29,764 nt of DNA from Irineochytrium annulatum. Its lineage: Eukaryota; Chytridiomycota; Chytridiomycetes; Chytridiales; Chytridiaceae. The translations under genes were made by a program, and so were the position numbers. Shown piece after piece: positions 22,801 through 29,764 of this stretch; the first letter of the stretch is position 1; each line of letters starts with the position of its first letter. The notes below the pieces were generated by a model. The model did no database searches, was not told where the DNA came from, and saw nothing but the letters and a program-made list of their open reading frames with translations. Where the stretch lies: positions 1-29,764 of the forward strand of contig JADGJL010000237.1 of assembly GCA_027600665.1 (NCBI GenBank), written 5' to 3'.

Positions 22801-23560
22801 CTAAAACCGTCACCCACAAGCGAAACACCTTGCGTGCGATGAGCTCCGGCAGCTCACGCTCATCCGAAAGCTCCCCTCCGGCACCTGCCGCCACTATCCT
22901 TATCTCATAGCGGAATATGACCGGCGGGAGGCGGTGCGTGATATCGTACATATTAACGGCGAGCTGAATCTCTTGCCCGAGACGGTTTCTCGACGCGACA
23001 CGGCGCGGCATGAACCCGGGGAGCACGGCACGCGCGAGACGGTCGGACTTGGCGACGACAGACATCACCTTGGGCTCCGGGGCGATGTCGTTCGGAATCT
23101 CGAACAGAGGGTAGTTCTCGTTAATAGGCGGGTTGGAGTCGCCGCGACCGACTCCGTTCCAGCCGCGGAAACCGCGGCCACGTCCGGAGCCGCCGACGCC
23201 GTTGTCCCTATCCCCGTACCGACCACCCACGTATCCGCCGCCATTGCGGCCGCTGCCGCCGCCGTTCCTGTTGTGCCCTCCAGCGCGTCCGTGTCCACCT
23301 CCTCCGTTGTACCCTCCGCCATTAAATCCCCCGTTGCGACCGCCGTAATCTCCCCCGTCGCGCCAGTTCCCGCTCCCGTGCCCACCGCCGTTGCGCCCGT
23401 CACCGTCCCCGCTCCTCCCTTCGGCGCCACCATGACCACGCCCCCCGACCTCGTAGGGCTCAAAACGCGCCTGAGCCGATGAAGTCGGCTGTTGCTGTTG
23501 CTGTCGGTTTGCTGGGTTGTCGCTCCTGCTGCTGTATCGACCGGGTCGCGGGCTGTCCAT
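19845..23560 (-). CDS. AGO: Argonaute protein (PAZ-PIWI, slicer-competent)
   Basis: Guide-RNA-binding core of RNA silencing complexes. Exons: 23560-22683, 22620-22347, 22270-21759, 21683-21559, 21493-21207, 21147-21079, 21010-20772, 20701-20524, 20462-20318, 20247-20085 and 20007-19845; phases agree and give 1010 aa. After a short poly-Gln run, residues about 37-145 are a Gly/Arg/Asn-rich low-complexity region with RGG-like and GGYNGGGG units. N and linker domains follow, then PAZ (TYVPLDFCTVKEGQR), MID (GMNIQADAGIPSLYVMQRGL, DYAEVKR) and PIWI (NVNAKLGGVNRML-like segment, TLLLGADVTHPAP). The catalytic tetrad is complete: D772 (GADVTH), E811 (ARQEA), D839 (FFRDGLGENQF) and H971 (SVYFAHLLA). 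The protein ends DKMFFA, the usual Argonaute-type C-terminus. Retained target-cleaving activity is therefore likely, but not shown. Confidence 0.97.
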
Positions 23561-24006
23561 GTTCGTCGTAAAGGTGGTTGAGCTCGATGAACTAAGGAAG
23601 TCGCGTGTATTTAGGATAGGAATGAGAAGGCAAAGCAGTAGCTCTGCCCGAAGGTAAGCTAGCTGGGAGATGCGGGTCTAGGGATCGCAACCGCGCGGTA
23701 GGCTGGAAGTCTCCAGCGGATGTCCCCACGCGGAAGTCTCCCGCGGAAGTCTCCCGCTCGATACGCATTTACGCGCTATTGTTGGTAGCGAGCGAAATGA
23801 AGGACCGTGTTGAGGCGGCGTCGCGGCGGTGCGGATAGCTCAGATGGTCGCCCGCATCTTTGACGGCGCGTTGGTGTATTGATATTAATAGTTTGGGAGA
23901 AATGCGATAAAAAGCGCAGGACACCATTCTTATGTCACTCAATTCCATTTTCACATACTTTGCAGCAGAATACCAATGCTCATGCTTTAGCAACGCGACC
24001 CGCCTC
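23561..24006. promoter_or_regulatory. Argonaute upstream region / carbamoyltransferase 3' region
   Basis: A 446-bp spacer between two minus-strand genes. It should carry the Argonaute promoter and the end of the ornithine carbamoyltransferase transcript. It contains a four-unit GGAAGTCTCCCGC-like tandem repeat 145-197 bp upstream of the Argonaute start. No tRNA with both internal promoter boxes was found. Confidence 0.45.
23705..23757. repeat. Four-unit 13-nt tandem repeat upstream of Argonaute
   Basis: Units at 23705-23717 (GGAAGTCTCCAGC), 23718-23731 (GGATGTCCCCACGC), 23732-23744 and 23745-23757 (both GGAAGTCTCCCGC). The last two are identical and the first two diverged, so the array may have grown from one end. 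Its location just upstream of the Argonaute coding start makes binding sites possible, but a neutral minisatellite is equally likely. Confidence 0.8.
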
Positions 24007-25023
24007 TCATGCACGCGGACCATACACGCTCTCAAAGACACTCATGACGGTGTACTTCCGGTTCTCGGCCTCCGGGAAGACGAGCGACCTCTTCTCGCTG
24101 TAAAACACTTCGTCGTCCACCTCCTCCTGCTTCCTCGGCAGGCAATGCATGAACTTCCAATCCGAGTCCGCACCGCCCGACCTCGCCATCTCCTCGGTGA
24201 CACGGTAACCCTTAAAAGCCTCCAACCGCGTCCGCTTCTCCTCCTCCTGGCCCATGGACACCCATGTGTCCGTCACGATCACGTGCGCGCTCGCCACGGC
24301 CGCCGCGGGGTTCGGGTCGACGGAGACGAGCTTAGGGGCGGTGGAGCGGGCGTAATCCAGGACTTCGGCATCGACGGCGTAGCCCTTGGGTGTCGCGACG
24401 TTCAGGTGCACGCCGAGGCGAGGGAGCGTCACGAGGAGGGAGTTGAGGATGTTGTTCCCGTCGCCGACCCACGCGACCTTGAGTCCCTTCGGCAAGGGGG
24501 GCAAAGGCGGGCCACCCGCCTTCGACGACCGTGTCGCCACCGCGAGCGCGTCCGGCGCAAAGGCCTCGTACAGGGTCATGACGTCCGCCAGGATTTGGAG
24601 CGGGTGGTACTTGGCCGTGAGCGCGTTCACGACGGGGCAGGACGCGTGTTCCGCGAGCAGCTCGACCTCCTTGTGCGCTCCAACGCGAGCCAGGATGCCG
24701 TCGGCCATGGATGAGACGACGGTGGCCGTGTCGCGCCAGGACTCGCCGCCGGCGCCGAGCTGGATATCGTCCTTGCCGAGGAAAATCGGGTGGCCACCAA
24801 GGGCCGCCCACGCCGTCTCGGCCGAGAGCCGGGTGCGTGTGGACCGCTTGGTGAAGAGGATTGCGAGGGACCGGCCGCGCAGGAGAGCAGGGTCGTAGCT
24901 GAATGGGAGGGCGGCCCGGGCATGTTGCGGCGTCTTCAGGACGGCCTTCAGCTCCAAGGACCGTCTGATCAGCTTGAGAATGTCGGTCGCCGATTGGTCG
25001 CGGAGGGTGAGGAAGTGCTTCAT
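24007..25023 (-). CDS. ARG3: Ornithine carbamoyltransferase
   Basis: Catalyses carbamoyl phosphate + L-ornithine -> L-citrulline + phosphate in arginine biosynthesis. It is a single exon of 338 aa, the length I recall for yeast Arg3. The carbamoyl-phosphate-binding motif FTKRSTRTR is at about 57-65, with DDIQLG near 85-90, HPLQ at 140-143, the ornithine-loop segment TDTWVSMGQE at 251-260 and the HCLPRK motif at 293-298. All active-site motifs seem intact. The protein starts directly with MKHFLTLRDQSATDILKL, which aligns with the mature catalytic domain, and an in-frame stop lies a few codons upstream. No mitochondrial presequence is therefore encoded unless a remote exon is spliced on. It is the only uninterrupted housekeeping gene here. 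Confidence 0.96.
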   Translation of the reverse strand: MKHFLTLRDQSATDILKLIRRSLELKAVLKTPQHARAALPFSYDPALLRGRSLAILFTKRSTRTRLSAETAWAALGGHPIFLGKDDIQLGAGGESWRDTATVVSSMADGILARVGAHKEVELLAEHASCPVVNALTAKYHPLQILADVMTLYEAFAPDALAVATRSSKAGGPPLPPLPKGLKVAWVGDGNNILNSLLVTLPRLGVHLNVATPKGYAVDAEVLDYARSTAPKLVSVDPNPAAAVASAHVIVTDTWVSMGQEEEKRTRLEAFKGYRVTEEMARSGGADSDWKFMHCLPRKQEEVDDEVFYSEKRSLVFPEAENRKYTVMSVFESVYGPRA

Positions 25024-25312
25024 GGTGGAGGGTGGATGATGGGCTCTCGAAGCAAAGATGATCTTTCAAGCCACTCCAAGCCGCCCAATGGCTTGAATTG
25101 TTTGATTGATATGATTCGCATGATAATGGTTTTTATTATAAGTTTCTTACCGTTCGCACCATCAGCTTCATCGAATGCCCAAAACCCACAAATTGCAAGT
25201 GGAAATAAAAGATCGCCACCGGCGGAGTAATCGCGTAAAAAGAATCGTCCAGAACATTTAGTCATCAGTCCCTTCGAACATGACATCCACGGCGACTGGT
25301 CAACTTCTATTC
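25024..25312. promoter_or_regulatory. Spacer between methyltransferase and carbamoyltransferase genes
   Basis: This 289-bp gap separates the methyltransferase stop from the carbamoyltransferase start (both minus strand), so it should hold the promoter of the latter. It includes an AT-rich tract at about 25110-25145 on which a TATA-like element could lie. No specific regulatory site was recognised. Confidence 0.35.
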
Positions 25313-26241
25313 TCAGCGGAGCCAGCAGACGTAAACTACGACGCCGTTGCTTCGCCCGTTTTCGTCCTCGTCCTCCATGGCCGTCGCTCGCTCGACCTCG
25401 TCCCTTGGTACCCGCCGTATCTCAAATCCAGCCTCTAGCATTGCCTCTAAAAAAGCTGCATGCACATAGTCCGCTCGTAGCTCCTGCAATTTCGTTCAAG
25501 CGAAAAGGGTAAGAACGTGAATCTTACCTGCGCTATCACCGCCTTCGTCGCCCCGTCCGGCGGCCGACCAACGTCGATCGCATCGTCCATCTCGTGCCGC
25601 CGTCTCACGGTGTCCGACTTGCGACAGATTCCCTTTAAACATGCCACCAACGCGCCAACGATGGCATCGTTGTATACGCAATCGCTGCAAATCACGAAGT
25701 CGAATCCACAATCTCCCGTCTCCGCCGCATCGTCAACGTCGCCAAACGCGTGCTCCCAACCCTCCGCACCCCACACCAGCTCGCACATCTCCACTTTCCT
25801 CCCCAACAAGTCCGCATTCGCCCGTATATTTCTCCCAGCGCACCCCTCCAGCGTCGCCAGCGCGTCCGTCGCCACGACCCTCCTCACGCCCGCACCCGCG
25901 GCCAACGCCATCGCGACACAACCCGTCCCCGTCCCGAGCTCCAGACACGTCGCACCGCGGACGTCCAGCGCCGGCGGGAGCCGATCCGACGCGCTGCACA
26001 GGAGCCTGGAGAGGACGACGGCGGAATCCCAGACGACCGTCCCCGTGACGCCGGGCTGGGAGAGCTGGGCCAAGTTCTGGTGGACCTGCAGCGCGATAGG
26101 CTGCGGCAAAGTCGGCAGGCGAAGGGTGATGACCGGGCGCCAGTGGGCGGTTAGAGTGTTGTGGGAGACCGGCGCGAGGAGCTGCGGGGAGAAGAGGTCT
26201 GCGACCTCATCCCAGGCGTCGCTGACTGCAAGGAGTTCCAT
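25313..26241 (-). CDS. METTL21-like (Methyltransf_16) protein methyltransferase
   Basis: Putative S-adenosylmethionine-dependent methyltransferase of the seven-beta-strand METTL21/Rrg1 class, whose known members mostly methylate lysines of chaperones, translation factors or AAA ATPases. Two exons: 26241-25528 and 25483-25313 (intron GTAAGA...TTGCAG, in phase), giving 294 aa. The family tryptophan motif TGTVVWDSAVVLSRLL lies at about 67-81, motif I LELGTGTGCVAMALA at 100-114, the acidic motif II as VVATDAL near 122-128, and the class signature DFVICSDCVYN at about 181-191. The second exon supplies the last strands (AAFLEAMLEAGFEIRRV, VVVYVCWLR). The substrate cannot be deduced. The start is the first Met of an open frame and precedes a helical N-terminal extension. 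Confidence 0.88.
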
Positions 26242-26367
26242 TAGGAAGTCAAATCAACGCCATCATCCTGCGCGCGACGTTGGGGTCCGCTCGATGCGCT
26301 CCTTCAACCCTAAAGATCCTGGGAGCATCGGCCGTCAAGCGGGCGGCAGGCTTTAACACTTCCTCGA

Positions 26368-26735
26368 GTGACGCCGGCGCGGCGGTCAGGACGGCGGCGC
26401 GGCCCCAGCTCGCCACCCTTTTACAATAGGAATCGCGGCAGTGTCGCAGCGAGCGCGAACGACACCGTCAACAAGTCAGACTTGGATCTCTGTCTGTCGA
26501 TCTTCGAGTCTCTGCCGCCGGCGGCTACGTTGGTGCCGCGGAATGGTCCGTGAGTCGCTGCAGGAATGGTCCTCCGTCGATGCACAGGGCAGGGGCGGGG
26601 GACGCATATGCCCCTTCTCGTTACGATGTGCGGATGCTCTGCGATTTTCGGAAAGTCGAGAGGTTATTGGAACTGCGTCGAGACTGGCCTGGAGAGGCCT
26701 CTCTATGGCTTGCTCGCGAACGAGTGGTTCTATGA
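26368..26735 (+). CDS. Possible small two-exon gene (unrecognised)
   Basis: Exon 26368-26549 starts MTPARRSGRRRGPSSP and contains SDLDLCLSIFESLPPAATLV. A GTGAGT donor at 26550 and a CACAG acceptor at 26587 (38-nt intron) join it in phase to 26588-26735, which reads YDVRMLCDFRKVERLLELRR and ends at TGA. The predicted 109-aa product has a basic, disordered N-terminus and a helical, Arg/Leu-rich C-terminal half. The gene lies divergent from the methyltransferase, 126 bp apart start to start. No family was recognised. More exons could follow, since open, protein-like pieces continue to about 27230 in other frames. Confidence 0.35.
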
Positions 26736-28145
26736 TTCCGAGTCTGAATTGCTTATACGTAACTTACGCTCGGGCCCGTCGGAGCTTGCCACTGTTGTTG
26801 ATTGGATGTGAGGACTTGACTCGGCTGCAGATATTCGCGGGAACGTCTTCCGGGCACTGCGACCAGTGGCGCCGCCTCAGCGAAGACGATGTTTTGAACT
26901 TCGGCATGTCTGCACAGATTTAGGATTTCAGTATGACAGGCATGTCATGTGCACGATTGATGACTTAGGAGACGACCTCTACTATCTGACGAGTGGAGAT
27001 TATAGTCTGAAAAGATTTGGACGGACGGGTCGCTGGGAGAGGGTCGTTGGGAGAGATTATGGGGCGTGGCGCAGCTGTCGAAAGTGGAAGTCGGACACAG
27101 CGTCGCGTCACGATTCAGTGCGTAATTTTGAAATGCTATCCACGGGCCGCAAACTTTGTCCTGTGGGCGTCACCGTCTTTTCGAGTTGTATTTGGCACAT
27201 CTCAGTTCGACAAAAGGTTCCGCCTCTAATGATTTAATCCGAGGCGTGTTTCCTCAAACATGTCATGAAGATGCTGTCTCTTTGAGTCTCAAGGCAAGAC
27301 TTTGCGCGAAGGATTTGCAGCGAAATTTAGCAAGTTGGCGAGCATACCTACCAATTAACTAGTTGAAGGCTTAATGATGCTGCACGAGCATGGATAGCGG
27401 TTGCATATGGCGGTTGCATATGAAGCACGATCTAAGTCGAAATTACAAGCTCTTCAGTTGAAGTGTAAGCAGCGGCCACTCTAAGCGATGTGCAAAATGG
27501 TGTTGCTGCATCTTTTCTTACCCTGCGTGCTTGTCACTCCTTTTTCCTTGAAGTTAAGCAGCCAATGAATACCAATCGTATGTGTTGCGAGCACGGTCAC
27601 CCAACACAGAGCACCTTTCTCACTGTTGAGAGGCGAATCATCCATTATATTGTTACGTCTGTAGAGAAGCTTTCATGTAACGAAGAGGTTGGCGTAATAA
27701 GAGGTTTACGAGAGCACGCACGCGCTTACAAGGATAGCAGTAGAGGTAGTGAAGAGCAAACAACAGACGATGAAGAGGTACACAGTTCGTTTCGATAAAT
27801 TTAATTTCGGCTCCAATAAAGATAAAATGTGTACGAAACACATAAGCAACAGATAAGGCGGACAGCAAACAAAGCCAAAGAAGAAAACAAGATATATGAT
27901 GTTAAGCAGACACAAAATTTTTCGGGAAATAAAGTAGAAACGGAGCGAATGACTGCCAAAAGACGAAGCGTCCGATAGCAAACGAGTATGAAGGGACTCT
28001 ATGGAGATACTACAACACAACAGGATTTTGCAACCCTCACGAAACAAGCCTAATAAAATTAAGTGAATAACAGCAGATCTAAGGGAATGGCCCAAACAAA
28101 CGACCACCCCATACTCTATTTCCTCCCATCCTAAATCCACTCGTG
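26736..28145. other. Intergenic stretch with a few open fragments
   Basis: About 1.4 kb without a supported gene. The plus-strand piece at about 26880-27230 is open and reads CTIDDLGDDLYYLTSGDYSL, which could be an unresolved downstream exon or a relic. From about 27240 the DNA is AT-rich and non-coding, with an exact 13-bp tandem duplication at 27397-27422. The last few hundred bases should be the 3' end of the membrane-hairpin gene. Confidence 0.4.
27397..27422. repeat. Exact 13-bp tandem duplication
   Basis: GCGGTTGCATATG occurs twice back to back at 27397-27409 and 27410-27422, in AT-rich intergenic DNA. It is probably a simple slippage product. Confidence 0.8.
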
Positions 28146-29402
28146 TCACTTCTTCACGACAAAGGTCGCAATCACGAATCCGGCTCCCGCCAAAATGCCC
28201 AGGATGACGATGATGGCCATGACCAGATTCGCCTTCTTCCACCCAGACCGCGTCCTCCTCAACGTTGCGCCCACGAACCAGCACGGGAACAGCAGGAATC
28301 CCAAAAAGAACATCCACACCGCGATCCTTGCCCGCTTCTGCTCCGCGATCCTCTCCTTCTCCTCTATCATCGCACGGGTCTCCGCCAGCAGCTCCAACTC
28401 CCTCATTTGCTGCGACCCGGGCATTGGGGGCGCCCGCCCCGCCTCCAGGTCATCCGCCCCGTACCGATACAGCCGGCTAACCTCCGAGTGGATGGCCGTC
28501 GACGTCCACGAACTCCGATCCCCGGGTCGCCGACCATTGAGCTGCTGCATCTGCGGCTGTTGGCCCTGTCCCTGCGGTGTCGAGAACTGCGCGTACGCCG
28601 ACGGGCTTTCCTGCAGCTGCGGTGGCGGTGGCTTGGGTAACGACTGGACGACCTTCTGCTCGACCATCTTAAACAGGTTGTCGACGGCTGCTGAGAGGTG
28701 GTCCGAGCTCCCGACGGACGACGGCGGCATGCCCGCCCCGTGCTGGTACGGCGAGGACGAGCCGTTCGAGTAGCCGCGGCTGTTGTTCGTCGGCCGTCGC
28801 GTGGGAGCGGTGGAGGACGGTTGGTCTCCGCGTTTAGCGCCGCCAATATAGTACGTCCGAGTATATCGCTCGTAGTACTCCTTCGGAAGACCAGAAGGCG
28901 TGTCGGGTGAGCTCGGGTCACCGGAGGATGCTCCGGCCTGGGCTGCAGGGTCGACAGGTGGTTTCTGAGCGCTCGATGGGGATGAAGGGGACCTGGCGGC
29001 ACGACCAAGCGGAACGTCGTCGTCATCCTGGTCGTCGCCGACAGGGGCATTCGGAGATAGCGGAAGGGGGTTCGCCGGCCGGGCCGTCGTAGGTGTCGCG
29101 GGCTTCCTCGTCGTTGTGGGGTTCGCGGACGGAATCTTGGTGGGAGTCTTCGGCTGGGATGAGGCGTTGTTGTTGTTAGTGGAAGGGGTGGCTGGAGTCG
29201 GGATCGCCGACTGGGATGGCTGCTTGCGGAGGGCCCCAGGCTTGGCTGGGACGGCGTTTGCAAGGTTCTTCTCCTCTAGGGCCTTGAGGGCGGCCTGGCG
29301 CTCCTTAACCGACATCGGCGCGGGTGCCGGTTCCTCGTCCTCGGTGGCAGCGGCCGCCTTCGTCGGGATCTTCGACGGCGCGGCCTTCTTTCCTTTGTCC
29401 AT
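28146..29402 (-). CDS. Disordered protein with C-terminal two-helix membrane anchor
   Basis: An uninterrupted frame of 418 aa. Residues 1 to about 310 are low-complexity (Pro/Ser/Thr/Ala-rich, with KIPTKAAAATEDEEPAPAP near the start and an NNNN run). One short structured-looking segment, YYERYTRTYYIGG, lies near 180. A charged helix follows (ELELLAETRAMIEEKERIAE), then two hydrophobic segments: IAVWMFFLGFLLFPCWFVGA (about 358-377) and, after a basic loop (RRTRSGWKKAN), LVMAIIVILGILAGAGFVIA (about 392-411). The C-terminus VVKK puts the lysines at the last two positions, so it is not a canonical KKXX signal. The tail with an FPxxWFxGA-like first helix resembles what I recall from fungal serine-rich two-TM proteins of unknown function. 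A tail-anchored hairpin facing the cytosol is inferred. Confidence 0.75.
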   Translation of the reverse strand: MDKGKKAAPSKIPTKAAAATEDEEPAPAPMSVKERQAALKALEEKNLANAVPAKPGALRKQPSQSAIPTPATPSTNNNNASSQPKTPTKIPSANPTTTRKPATPTTARPANPLPLSPNAPVGDDQDDDDVPLGRAARSPSSPSSAQKPPVDPAAQAGASSGDPSSPDTPSGLPKEYYERYTRTYYIGGAKRGDQPSSTAPTRRPTNNSRGYSNGSSSPYQHGAGMPPSSVGSSDHLSAAVDNLFKMVEQKVVQSLPKPPPPQLQESPSAYAQFSTPQGQGQQPQMQQLNGRRPGDRSSWTSTAIHSEVSRLYRYGADDLEAGRAPPMPGSQQMRELELLAETRAMIEEKERIAEQKRARIAVWMFFLGFLLFPCWFVGATLRRTRSGWKKANLVMAIIVILGILAGAGFVIATFVVKK

Positions 29403-29764
29403 CCCGAAGTCCTCTCAAGGTCTAGGGTCGCGTGCCGCGACAGGTAGGCGGATCCTAGCGGCAGAGGCGGCCGGTGGGCGACGTCGGCGATCGATTGACG
29501 ACAGCGGCTCCGGTGCTGACGGGCTGATGACGGCCGGGCTGGGAGGGCTAGCTGCTGGGCTGACGGGGAAGGAAAAAACGGAGGTGACGTCTGCGGGGTC
29601 CCCTGGTAGTGGAAGTTACGGATCTGGGACTTTGAAAACAAGGGCAAAACTCGGCGGCACCTTAAAAGACATAGCAGAAGCCGCGAACAAGAATAAAAAA
29701 GCGATTATAAAAGTCGAATAAATTCTTCTCGAATGGAAGCGCGAATAACGAAAATGTTCATGGG
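29403..29764. promoter_or_regulatory. Upstream region of the membrane-hairpin gene
   Basis: The last 362 bp precede the minus-strand start at 29402 and should hold its leader and promoter. The section is GC-rich to about 29600 and AT-rich afterwards. A TATAAAA-type element occurs near 29705 but is about 300 bp from the start codon and could belong to a gene beyond the window. No other feature was recognised. Confidence 0.35.

Noticed and set aside
22934..23482. Long plus-strand open frame opposite the Argonaute N-terminus
   Set aside because: It is the antisense of the Gly-rich coding exon; its Ala/Pro/Val bias is what reversed Gly-codon repeats give, and it has no family match.
23831..23860. 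tRNA-like start (GCGGATAGCTCAGATGG) resembling a tRNA A box
   Set aside because: No B box (GGTTCGANTCC-like) or matching acceptor stem follows at tRNA distance, and no cloverleaf can be drawn, so it is a chance match.
24332..25069. Overlapping 245-codon minus-strand frame across the carbamoyltransferase gene
   Set aside because: Out-of-frame shadow rich in Arg/Pro; the other frame carries all catalytic motifs of the enzyme.
27490..27798. 102-codon plus-strand open frame in AT-rich intergenic DNA
   Set aside because: No recognisable domain, atypical composition compared with real genes here, and no supporting splice or promoter signals; likely chance.
28146..28160. Possible dilysine ER-retrieval signal at the end of the two-helix protein
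   Set aside because: The lysines are the last two residues (VVKK), whereas KKXX and KXKXX signals need lysines at -3 and -4 or -5.
29116..29721. 201-codon plus-strand open frame at the right end
   Set aside because: Mostly antisense of the disordered coding region of the membrane-hairpin gene; its Gly/Ala-rich product fits an antisense artefact.
1..29764. CRISPR arrays, bacterial operons, insertion sequences or intact transposons
   Set aside because: No regularly spaced direct repeats with unique spacers, no transposase or reverse transcriptase domains and no terminal inverted repeats were seen; intron-rich genes show the window is eukaryotic.

Overview
The window looks like a GC-rich fungal nuclear chromosome. 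Genes are split by many short introns (mostly about 38-80 nt) with GTAAGT/GTGAGT/GTATGC-type donors, CTAAC-like branch points and CAG/TAG acceptors. Products are typical eukaryotic proteins: alpha-COP, Argonaute, an AGC kinase, ornithine carbamoyltransferase and D-amino-acid oxidase. A near full-length LRRC45-type centriole/cilium protein points to a flagellated (zoosporic, chytrid-like) fungus rather than a yeast, mushroom or mould. That assignment is an inference.

Layout. 1-702 (-): 5' part of a D-amino-acid/D-aspartate oxidase gene that runs off the left edge. 1042-1379 (+): a decayed, intron-containing relic of the same gene, head-to-head with it. 1380-4179: about 2.8 kb without an intact gene but with protein-like fragments. 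4180-8622 (+): complete 15-exon coatomer alpha gene (1222 aa). 9027-14135 (+): a roughly 1,560-aa protein with a disordered N-terminus, three predicted ubiquitin-fold/RA-like segments, a PH domain and a C-terminal AGC kinase; this is the most unusual item here. 14729-15152 (-): weak small-gene candidate. 15917-18234 (+): LRRC45 homologue (6 exons, 659 aa). 18235-19844: non-coding, with an imperfect duplication. 19845-23560 (-): complete 11-exon Argonaute (1010 aa) with intact DEDH slicer residues and a Gly/Arg-rich N-terminus. 24007-25023 (-): intronless ornithine carbamoyltransferase. 25313-26241 (-): two-exon METTL21-like methyltransferase. 26368-26735 (+): low-confidence two-exon ORF. 26736-28145: non-coding. 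28146-29402 (-): disordered protein with a C-terminal two-helix membrane hairpin.

The genes do not form one pathway: vesicle coat, signalling, centrosome/flagellum, RNA silencing, arginine synthesis and protein methylation sit side by side, as is usual in a eukaryote. The best leads are the multi-RA/PH/AGC kinase, whose activation-loop Thr is replaced by Asp and which lacks the C-terminal hydrophobic motif, and the oxidase relic facing its intact relative. All exon structures were worked out by hand from splice signals, reading phase and remembered family sequences; no database search or transcript data were available.
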